This document shows positions 6,589 to 14,600 of a stretch of 18,852 nucleotides of DNA, one piece after another. The notes beneath the pieces were generated by a model. It was not told where the DNA came from. It saw only the letters and a list, made by a program, of their open reading frames with translations, and searched no databases. The DNA comes from Micromonosporaceae bacterium (GTDB taxonomy: Bacteria; Actinomycetota; Actinomycetes; Mycobacteriales; Micromonosporaceae). The translations under genes were made by a program, and so were the position numbers. The number at the start of each line of letters is the position of its first letter. Within the stretch, counting starts at the first letter, position 1. The stretch spans positions 1 to 18,852 of the forward strand of contig DPJL01000397.1 in assembly GCA_003543035.1 (NCBI GenBank), read 5' to 3'.

Positions 6589-7320
6589 ATGACTTCTGTA
6601 CGAGGCGGCCTGCCTGGGCATGTCGCATGCATTATGGACGGCAACGGGCGCTGGGCGACCCGGCGGGAGCTGGAACGCATTGATGGGCACGCGGCGGGCG
6701 AGGAAGCGATCCTTGCCACGGTCGATGCCGCTATCAACCTTGGGCTTCGTTGGCTGACATTGTTTGCGTTTTCTACGGAGAACTGGAACCGCCCGGAGGC
6801 GGAGGTAAGTTTCCTTATGGCGTTCAACCACGGGGTGATTGCGCGGCATGGCGGCTATTTCCATTCACGTGGGGTCAGGGTCAGGTATATGGGATCCCCG
6901 GATCCACGTATCCCGGCTGATTTGAGGCGGGATATGTCTTCATTGGAAGACCTAACCCGCGCTAATAGTGGGATGACGCTTACGCTGTCGTTCAACTTTG
7001 GCGGCAGGGCCGAAATCGTAGATGCGGTGAATCAGCTTTTGCGTTGCGGCGATACGGGGCAGACGTTGACTGAGGAGCTGTTCACGGGTTTGCTGCAGTA
7101 CCCGGACATGCCTGATGTTGACCTTCTTATCCGGACGTCGGGTGAGTACCGGCTGTCGAACTTCATGCTGTGGCGTATGGCGTATGCCGAACTTCTGTTC
7201 ACCGATGTGCTCTGGCCGGATTTCCGTGGCGTGCATTTACGTTCGGCGGTTGGGGCGTATTCCGTGCGGCGCAGGCGTTTCGGGTCGGTCCCGTCTGTCA
7301 CGTCATCAGCAGGACCGTGA
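6589..7320 (+). CDS. uppS: cis-prenyl (undecaprenyl-type) diphosphate synthase
   Basis: This 243-aa enzyme adds isopentenyl diphosphate units in cis to an allylic primer to make polyprenyl diphosphate, the precursor of the lipid carrier for cell-wall glycans. All family blocks are present in order: HVACIMDGNGRWA with catalytic D17, GHAAG (33-37), LTLFAFSTENWNRP (56-69), SFNFGGRAEI (134-143) and DLLIRTSGEYRLSNF (178-192) then WPDF (209-212). Length is normal for the family. CGGAGG (6576-6581) lies eight bases before the ATG. It is likely an extra copy, since the housekeeping gene sits elsewhere in actinomycetes. It faces cdsA and overlaps it by 23 bp at the 3' end. Chain length cannot be read from sequence. 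Confidence 0.92.
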   Translation: MTSVRGGLPGHVACIMDGNGRWATRRELERIDGHAAGEEAILATVDAAINLGLRWLTLFAFSTENWNRPEAEVSFLMAFNHGVIARHGGYFHSRGVRVRYMGSPDPRIPADLRRDMSSLEDLTRANSGMTLTLSFNFGGRAEIVDAVNQLLRCGDTGQTLTEELFTGLLQYPDMPDVDLLIRTSGEYRLSNFMLWRMAYAELLFTDVLWPDFRGVHLRSAVGAYSVRRRRFGSVPSVTSSAGP

Positions 7321-8200
7321 GGTAGCTCAGCGGCACCGCTACAAAGTATGAGTCGAATCGGTCAAGCACTCCCCCGAACCCAGCCAGGATGGTGCCTGCG
7401 TCTTTGTGCCCGAAGTCGCGTTTGACGAAGCTTTCGATGAGGTCACCCCAGATCGCCCCGACAGCGACAACCCCGGCGAGCACGATCATCATGGGCCACC
7501 GCCAGCCAACCGGGCTGATAGACCAGAACAGGGCGGTTCCGGCGGCGGCACCCAAGACGGCACCGGCGGCGCCTGCCCAGGTTTTGTTAGGGCTGACCCT
7601 GGGCGCAAGTTTCGGCCCGCCCAGGCGCGACCCGGCGATGAACCCGCCGGCGTCGGCGAGGGCAGTAGCGGTTCCGGCAATGAGCAGGTATTGAAGGCCC
7701 CAGCTGTCGGCCTGGCGGCTAAGCATGATGACAGCGAGCGGAAGGCTAACGTGGAAATATCCAAATAGGACGCACGATACGTGCTGGTGCGCGCCAGCCA
7801 CGGAGCCGGTAAGAATCGGGATCAGGGTAGCGGCGAGAAACGCTGCTCCGGCTACCAGCACAAGCTGCTGGCGGTATGCGAAAGCGGCAAGAAGCAGGCC
7901 AGCAACTGACGACAGCTGCAGCACGATCGCATAGGGCCGGGCCAGCGACACGAGCCTGGCGTACTCGCTTAAAGCCTGGCCGGAGATGACAGCCAGAATC
8001 GCGAACAACACCGCACCGCCAGCAAACAATGCCAAGACCAGCAGCGGTGCAAGCCAGCAGACAGTAAGGACCTTTACCAAACGGGTCTTGCGTTTTGCCT
8101 TGTGCTGAAGCACGGCCCACAAGAGCAGCACGGCCACTACCGCAGCGATCCGCCACATCGTGTCCGCGAAAAACGCGATACGCAAAGGATTTTCCAGCAT
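7298..8200 (-). CDS. cdsA: phosphatidate cytidylyltransferase (CDP-diacylglycerol synthase family)
   Basis: This 300-aa integral membrane protein has about eight hydrophobic helices. The family converts phosphatidate plus CTP to CDP-diacylglycerol. The C-terminal signature is clear: PKLAPRVSPNKTWAGAAGA, then SFVKRDFGHKDAGTIL and GFGGVLDRFDS. The usual PGHGG reads AGFGG here, replacing the conserved Pro and His, so substrate or activity could differ. The start at 8200 is preferred over an outer in-frame start at 8302 because AAAGGA lies eight bases upstream, and the outer start would run into the divergent gene. It is divergent from the CDP-alcohol phosphotransferase gene (46 bp apart) and its 3' end overlaps uppS. 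The two lipid enzymes could act in sequence, CDP-lipid then phosphatidyl transfer. Confidence 0.9.
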   Translation of the reverse strand: MLENPLRIAFFADTMWRIAAVVAVLLLWAVLQHKAKRKTRLVKVLTVCWLAPLLVLALFAGGAVLFAILAVISGQALSEYARLVSLARPYAIVLQLSSVAGLLLAAFAYRQQLVLVAGAAFLAATLIPILTGSVAGAHQHVSCVLFGYFHVSLPLAVIMLSRQADSWGLQYLLIAGTATALADAGGFIAGSRLGGPKLAPRVSPNKTWAGAAGAVLGAAAGTALFWSISPVGWRWPMMIVLAGVVAVGAIWGDLIESFVKRDFGHKDAGTILAGFGGVLDRFDSYFVAVPLSYLTVLLMT

Positions 8201-8246
8201 TCTCGGTCCTTTGACGAAGGTCAGCAAATGTAAGGAAGGAGCCGGT

Positions 8247-8888
8247 ATGGCAACACAAACTTCTTGGCATGACAGGCTTTTAAGGTGGTTGCTGGTGGGC
8301 ATGTTTCAGGCAGGCACTCGCGGCGGAACACCCACAACCGCTGGCGGCCGGATCGTAACGGTGCCCAATGCGATCACCCTGGTGCGGCTGCTGTGCCTGC
8401 CCTTGTACGGGTTGCTGGTTCTGCGCCACCACGCGTGGGTGGCGGCGATTCTGCTGGCGTGGGGACTTGCCGTTCTGGATGCCGTGGACGGCTATGTGGC
8501 GCGCCGCCTGCGGCAGGTTAGCGTTGCGGGAACCATGTTCGATCCGCTGGTCGACCGTTTCAGCATCGCGGTGTTCAGTGTTACTGGTGCGATGGCCCAT
8601 GCGGTACCGCCCTGGATATGCGTGGCGATCGTGTCGCGCGATCTCATGCTGTTGCCGTTGCTGCCGTCGCTCATCCGTACGGGTGCGCCGGTGAAAGTGA
8701 GCCGCATCGGCAAGCTTGCCAGCCTTACGCTGGCTTTCGCGCTTCCGGGCATGCTCGTCACCCGGTCGGTGCTGCCGGGCACGAATGTGTGGGCTGTCGT
8801 GGCGACTGTGGTGACAGTAACCGGCATGGTGTTGTACTTCTGGTCATTGGCCGGCTACCTCGGCCAGGGGTTCGGGTTCCGGCGCTGA
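8247..8888 (+). CDS. CDP-alcohol phosphatidyltransferase family enzyme (PgsA-like)
   Basis: This 213-aa membrane enzyme carries the complete family active site D-x2-D-G-x2-A-R-x8-G-x3-D-x3-D at D78, D81-G82, A85-R86, G95, D99 and D103, inside the loop between hydrophobic helices. TVPNAITLVRLLCLPLY (38-54) is the conserved N-terminal helix. The family moves a phosphatidyl or similar group from a CDP-alcohol to an acceptor such as glycerol-3-phosphate, inositol phosphate or another alcohol. The acceptor cannot be told from the sequence, so no gene symbol is given. ATG 8247 has an excellent AAGGAAGGAG (8232-8241) five bases upstream; in-frame starts further upstream are rejected. It is paired divergently with cdsA, and its 3' end overlaps the NACHT gene by 45 bp. 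Confidence 0.88.
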   Translation: MATQTSWHDRLLRWLLVGMFQAGTRGGTPTTAGGRIVTVPNAITLVRLLCLPLYGLLVLRHHAWVAAILLAWGLAVLDAVDGYVARRLRQVSVAGTMFDPLVDRFSIAVFSVTGAMAHAVPPWICVAIVSRDLMLLPLLPSLIRTGAPVKVSRIGKLASLTLAFALPGMLVTRSVLPGTNVWAVVATVVTVTGMVLYFWSLAGYLGQGFGFRR

Positions 8889-10991
8889 GGTAAGCAGCCA
8901 TTGCTGCAATTCTCGATGGCGAAACTGGTAGGCGATTCCTGTGACACGCATCAGGCCGGCGTTTGACGCCCACGCCAGAAAATGCCCTAGCCGAAGGGGA
9001 AGCACACCACGGGCGGCGACTGTGGACATCGCGATGCCATACCGTGCGGCGGCCACAGGGCCAAGCAAAAGACCGTGAATAATGCTGACCGCGATGCCGA
9101 CGGCAATGCCGTAGCGTGGGCCGATCGCGATCGCACCGGCCAGCGCACCGATAGACCCTACGAGCAGGCCGCTGGCTGCCCCGTAGCGCAGGTCAGCGGC
9201 GAGTATCTCCCGTGGCCCGACCGCGTCCGCGCTACCGTTGTCCAGGCCGAACAGCAGGCCGAAGGCCGCGCCTGCGGCGGTGCCCGCCATCGCGAACCAC
9301 ACGATGATCGTAGGAGTGTCTGCCGCAACTCCGCCGGTCACGCCCAGCGCGACACCGATCGTCACGCTGGCCACCGCACCAACAGCGGCACCAGCGGCGA
9401 GCCGTCGCAGGCCCCGCCGCGACCGCAGCTGCCGCAGGTCCAGCCGGCACGGCTGCGGCTCGGCGCGGAAGACAGTCCACGCGCCGATGACCGGCAGCGC
9501 CACAGTCCCAATGCCAACAGCGATGACAGCCAGCAAGTACGGTGCCTCAAGCTGGGAAGGATGCCTCATGTGCGCCAGCGTTTCCCCCAAGAATTCCGTC
9601 ATTCTCCCGGCGAAACTGCCGATGATGCAGCCGATTCCGGTCAAGGTCACCACGGCAACGGCCACGGTGTGCAGCCAGCGTGTCCGCTTCACTCCGGCGA
9701 TTGGCCACCAGGTGTGAAGCACAATGTCGGTTCCGGAGCGTTCTTGCTGTTCCTGCCATGACAGGTGGGCGGCGATCGTGCGCAGCCACTGGGTCACGGT
9801 GTCCGCGTCGTGCGGTGTCTCATGTGCCTTGGGATGTAGGCGGACCATTGCCGGAATGAATCTGGCTAGCAGCATCCCCCTGACCCGTGCCATGTCCCGC
9901 GGGTCAGCGGACGCCGGGATCAGGTGACCCGGATCCGCACCATCGCGGAATGCGGTCACCGCCAGCGTCAGCGTCCACGGTGTCGATAGGACACCAGTAA
10001 CCGCTTGTCCCGTGTGGCTGGTGGGCCCTTCACGCAGCGCTTCGCTGATCTGCAGCCACGCCAGTTCAGCGTCTGGATCCTGCAGCTGTGACGCGAGGTA
10101 TGTGCTGATCTGATCGGCATCTAGCGCAAGCAGTTCCACAGGGGTCGCGTCATGGACCCTTTCTGCCAGCCGACTATAGTCCTCGGCACGGCAGGTGACC
10201 ACGACGGGTGCATTCTGGCTGCCCGCGAAGTAGGTGTTGATCCGCATGACCGCATTGCGGGTCCGGGTTTGATCTGTGCCATCGGCATCCATTTCGTCTA
10301 GGCCGTCGAGCACTGGCAGGATGCGCCGCCGGGTGACGAGGGATGCGGCAGCACTGCGGCTGAGCCGGTATGCCGCCATCAGCTGAATGACGAGCCACTC
10401 TTCAAGCCGCTGCCCCGTCTCCAGGCTGCTGATCGGCAGCTTGATGGGTATCGGCATGACCTTGTCGCCGGTACTTGCCCGGTGCTCGAGCAGCTGCACG
10501 ACGAGTTCTGTCGCCAGCACCGTTTTCCCCGCACCGGGGGTGCCCAGAATGACGAGGCGTTTGGGGTTAAGCGACATGAAGTAGGGACGGATACGGCTGA
10601 GGGTGCCGGACTCCGTTCCGCCTGCCGTGGGGTGCCAGGCGATCGCCCGCTCGAACCGTAGTTCCACGGTGTGGGTCGTGGGCCGGTCGATCCCGAGCAG
10701 ACGGGCGCGCTCGTCTGACTCGCGCCGCAGAACCTCATGGGCGAGGTCGTCTTCGATCTGGGCCAGCCCCGCCGCGGTGAGTTCACGATCGTTGGCCGCG
10801 TTGTGCCGGTCAAGGATGTAAAACGCCAGCGCGAACGCAGCGACGGCGAAGGAGAAAATGTCAGCCCAGTCGGCGTAGTCGAAGGCTGGTCCTTGTTCGC
10901 CCGAGATCGCACGCAGCGTGAGGTAGATGCTTATCAGCACGAAGGCTGCTGCCAGCAGTGCCGGCAGGATCAGGCGCAACCGGCGGCGCAT
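8844..10991 (-). CDS. multi-spanning membrane NACHT NTPase
   Basis: This 715-aa protein has two N-terminal membrane helices (about 7-28 and 44-61). A NACHT domain follows, with Walker A GTPGAGKT (150-157), Walker B ILPVLDGLDEMD (224-235) and a sensor segment VVVTCRAEDY. About six C-terminal membrane helices rich in Gly/Ala come next, and it ends with the cytosolic block AYQFRHRELQQWLL that recurs in actinobacterial NACHT proteins. NACHT ATPases are STAND switches that oligomerise after sensing a signal and often act in antiviral defence; here the C-terminal membrane bundle could be the effector. A strong AAGGAGGG (11000-11007) supports the ATG at 10991. The SH3-like gene ends 22 bp upstream, so the two are likely one operon. 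The 3' end overlaps the CDP-alcohol phosphotransferase gene. Confidence 0.9.
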   Translation of the reverse strand: MRRRLRLILPALLAAAFVLISIYLTLRAISGEQGPAFDYADWADIFSFAVAAFALAFYILDRHNAANDRELTAAGLAQIEDDLAHEVLRRESDERARLLGIDRPTTHTVELRFERAIAWHPTAGGTESGTLSRIRPYFMSLNPKRLVILGTPGAGKTVLATELVVQLLEHRASTGDKVMPIPIKLPISSLETGQRLEEWLVIQLMAAYRLSRSAAASLVTRRRILPVLDGLDEMDADGTDQTRTRNAVMRINTYFAGSQNAPVVVTCRAEDYSRLAERVHDATPVELLALDADQISTYLASQLQDPDAELAWLQISEALREGPTSHTGQAVTGVLSTPWTLTLAVTAFRDGADPGHLIPASADPRDMARVRGMLLARFIPAMVRLHPKAHETPHDADTVTQWLRTIAAHLSWQEQQERSGTDIVLHTWWPIAGVKRTRWLHTVAVAVVTLTGIGCIIGSFAGRMTEFLGETLAHMRHPSQLEAPYLLAVIAVGIGTVALPVIGAWTVFRAEPQPCRLDLRQLRSRRGLRRLAAGAAVGAVASVTIGVALGVTGGVAADTPTIIVWFAMAGTAAGAAFGLLFGLDNGSADAVGPREILAADLRYGAASGLLVGSIGALAGAIAIGPRYGIAVGIAVSIIHGLLLGPVAAARYGIAMSTVAARGVLPLRLGHFLAWASNAGLMRVTGIAYQFRHRELQQWLLTSAPEPEPLAEVAGQ

Positions 10992-11013
10992 GCCATCAGC
11001 CCTCCTTCAGACA

Positions 11014-11541
11014 TCAGCACAGCGGAAGTCCAAGACCGCCGCGCGATGCTGCGGTGACGAACACTTCCGACACGTAGCCGAGCTGGCCGTCGTCAAGCCT
11101 TGTCGCGTACCACAAATCGGAGGAGACCCGCTGCGGGTTGCGCTGCGCGGCGGTGGACCGCAGGTCCATGTTGGTGATGTTCTGCCCGAATGCGAAACAC
11201 ACCGCCACAAGAACATCCCCGCTCCAGTAGTCGGGGCCAGGGATACGGCAGCCGTGATCCACGCAGTACGCCAGCGTCCGTGACGACAGGTACAGCGGCC
11301 GGTGGTCTTCCTGCAGGCCAGTCTCGGCCACGACGAACGCGTTCTGCACGGTGATACGTGCCGGGCCTGCGTTTGCTGGCTGCGGCCTGACCGGGTTGTT
11401 TCCGTGGGCGTGGTACATCGCCACGGCCGTCAGCTCACCCACGAAAATGGTGATCATGGTGGTGATGGCGACGAAGCGGCGCAGGCTGGTTCCCCCAGCC
11501 CTCGCTCGTGCGCCACCAAAGACCGAACCCATACTCACCAC
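11014..11541 (-). CDS. membrane-anchored SH3-like domain protein
   Basis: This 175-aa protein has a basic cytosolic tail, one membrane anchor (FVAITTMITIFVGELTAVAM, about 23-42) and an external domain. The latter contains C-x4-GC, VLVAVCFAFGQ, SSDLWYATRLDDGQLGYVSE, and a final Cys, which is the same pattern as the secreted protein at 6006-6383. This is an SH3-like fold common in Streptomyces surface proteins. The start is uncertain: GTG 11541 is the outermost start, ATG 11532 is an alternative, and neither has a clear ribosome binding site. It is the first gene of a probable operon with the membrane NACHT protein, which makes an outside sensor for that NTPase an attractive inference. The 122-bp gap to 11663 shows no clear signal. 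Confidence 0.78.
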   Translation of the reverse strand: MVSMGSVFGGARARAGGTSLRRFVAITTMITIFVGELTAVAMYHAHGNNPVRPQPANAGPARITVQNAFVVAETGLQEDHRPLYLSSRTLAYCVDHGCRIPGPDYWSGDVLVAVCFAFGQNITNMDLRSTAAQRNPQRVSSDLWYATRLDDGQLGYVSEVFVTAASRGGLGLPLC

Positions 11542-11663
11542 ACCAAGAATTTGATCATTTCAATGTGTGCTTCGGCTCATTGAATCATGCACCCACCACA
11601 CCCAGCATCCTGGCCTTCCCGACAACCCACACAATCCTGCCGGGCGGGGCTACCGCTGTTGCC

Positions 11664-14600
11664 CTATGTGGACGCGCATGGATTCCGGTACGGAAGCGTT
11701 GGCACATACTGTTTCCACTCGGCAGGCGTCATCGGATCGCCCGTCTGGCTACACACTTCCTCGATCACTTTGCCGGGGTCCGTTTTCCACAGCCACACCG
11801 TTTTACCCGCCCCGCCCGCAGCAAGCGTGTGCCCATCGGGATGGTAGGCGACGCTATACACGGCATCGGCCGGCACCGTTAGGGTGGCCAGCGCCTCCGG
11901 ACGGTGCCGGTCACTGACGTCCCAGATCCAGACGGTCTCGTCCGTGCTTGCGGCGGCAAGACGCCTGCCATCCGGGGTGAACGACAACGCGTACACATAG
12001 TTCGTTGGACCGCCCAGCGTGGCCCCGATCTGCCGGGGCGTACCCGGGCTGCCCAGGTCGTAGAGCCGGATCGCCTTGTCCGCACTGCCCACAGCGAGTA
12101 TCTGCCCATCCGGGCTGAACGCCACCGCAAGGGCGTAATGATCGGATACCGCCAGCGGATCCCAGACTTGCCTGGGCTGCGGACTACTGATGTCCCACAT
12201 CCTGACCGTCTTGTCGATACTCGCCGCCGCCAGCCGCGTCCCGTCAGGGCTGAAGACAACGGAATAGACATACGACCTGAACCCATCCAGCGTCGCGGCC
12301 AGAACAGGACGACCTGGGTCCGTCATGTTCCACAGACGAACCTGGTTGTCGTCTCCCCCCGAGGCCATATACCGCCCATCCGGCGAAAAGGCCGCCGACT
12401 CCACCAGCTCGGTATGAGCGGCCAGCGGCGATCCCAGCTGCTGCGGCGCCTGCGGATCAGCGATGTCCCACAGTTGGATCGTGCCATCACGGCTGCCGAT
12501 GGCCAGCAACGGCTGGCGTGGATGGTGGGCAACCGTGGTCGACGTGTTCGCCGCGTTACGCATGGACGCCGACTGCAACATGCGGCTCTTCGTGTCCCAC
12601 AACTGAGCTTCGCTGCTTCCGATTGCCAGCACACTACCGGTGCGGTTGAACGTCACCGCGTTAATCACACCTCCTTGTCCAGATAGGACAGGCCACGGTG
12701 GATGCCAAATCCGGGCAGTACCGTCGGCCGCCCCCGTAATCAGCGCCTCGTCTTTCCCGAAGACCAGGCTGGTCACCGGGCCAGGGTGCGCAAGAATCGC
12801 GGTCAGCCGCCGCGAAGGCAGGTCTACGACCCGTACTTCGCTCGCGGACGTCGCGAACGCCAGACTGTGGCTGCTCTCGCTGAACGTGATCGCGTTCACC
12901 CAGCCACTAGGCCCGGCGATCGGTTCGGCAAACGGCTGCGGTCGTGCAGGAGCGCTGACGTCCCAAAGGTAGGCATGCCCGTCGCCACTGCCGGCGGCCA
13001 GCGTACGGCTGTCTGGGCTAAACGCCACCGAGTACACCGTCCGCTGTGGACCGTCGAGTACCGGCCCGATTTGGACGGGGCGCTGCCGGTCTGACATGTC
13101 CCACAGCCGCACTGTCTTATCAGCGCTGCCAGCGGCGAGGAGCTGCCCGTTGGGGCTAAACGCAATCGCCTGCACATACTTCGACGCACCCGCCAAAGCC
13201 TGCTTGTACACCGGTTGCGCACCCGACCCTGCCGTCTCCCAGAGGTGAATCATGTTGTCTCCACTTCCGGCTGCCAACACTGCACCGTCTGGGCTAAAGG
13301 CCAGTGAATACACCAGCGCGGCCGGGCCAAGGAGTTGCTGCTCATACGCAGTGGGTTTTTCCCGGTTGCTGATGTCCCACAAGTACACTGCCTTGTCACC
13401 CCCACCAGCGGCGAGTGTGTTCCCGTCTGGGCTAAACGCCACCGCGAAGATCGTGTCAGTCGCTCCACCTAACGGCTCGGACAACGCGACCGGGGCACGG
13501 TCGTTGGACACATCCCATAGCCGCACAAGCCTGTCGGCACCGGCAGCGGCGAGAGTTCGCTTGTCGCGCGACAGTGCTACGGACTGCATCACGCCACCAC
13601 CGCCGATCAGCCGTGTGGCGGCTGGGGTCGCCGATGTGTCCAGCAAGCTGGACCTTGCTTCTTTCGTTTCCGTGATTTGATACGCCGCAACGCTGAGCTG
13701 AGCCGCCAGCGCCGGATCCTTCAGCCTGACCCGGTCTGCAATCGTCGCCACCAGACGCGAAATGGCACTGTTACGTTCCCTCGTTGCCACACCTCGCTGC
13801 TGTATTGCAACGATTCCTGCCCCTGCAGCCACCACCAGCAGCGCCGCCAGAGCTGCAATCACCTGATACAACCGTGCAGCCCTGCGCCGCCGATGGCGCA
13901 AGCTGTGTGCAACAAACTCACGAGTCAGCTCATCGCCAGGAGCGGCAATGATTCCCCCCGCCCATTGCAACGCCAGATCCAGCCGGGCACCCCGGTACAA
14001 CGCCCCAGAATCACGGCCATCCTGCTGCCACTGCTCCGCTGCTTCCCTAGCCTGCTGGCCAACGAGAAGCCCAGCGCGATCTTCCTCGATCCACGTGCGC
14101 AATCGCGGCCAGGCCCGGATAAGAGCCTCATGACAGATCTCCACAGCCCGGTCGTCCACCGTCAGTAAACGGCTGTCAATAAACACTTCGAGGACCGCGA
14201 ACATGTCGTCATCCGCGGCAAGCTTGGCTATCTCCACCCTGCGGCGCGTATCCGCGGTCCCATTTCCCACCACGACCATCTGAAGGAGCAGCTTTCGTGC
14301 TGCAGCCTGCTGCTCTGACGTCAGGCCTGCATACACCTGTTCAGCGGACTGCGCGACGGCTCCATGAATTCCGCCCACCGCAACGTAGTCAGCCACCGAC
14401 AGGCGGCGTCCCTGGCCGGCCTGCCACGTCGTCAGGAGTGCATGCGACAGGAGCGGCAACGACCCGGCATCTTGCGGGCCAGCGCCCACTCCAACATTTG
14501 CGGGGTCGGACAGTTCACGCAGGAAGAGTTCTACCAGTCCCGGCTCGATCTCCACGTTTGCTTTGCGCGCAGGAAGTGTTATGGCACGCCGCAGCTCATC

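Noticed and set aside
8160..8246. Longer N-terminus for the CDP-alcohol phosphotransferase
   Set aside because: AAGGAAGGAG directly precedes ATG 8247, and the extra residues run antisense to the cdsA start.
8201..8302. Longer N-terminus for CdsA
   Set aside because: It would overlap the divergent CDP-alcohol phosphotransferase start, and AAAGGA supports the start at 8200.
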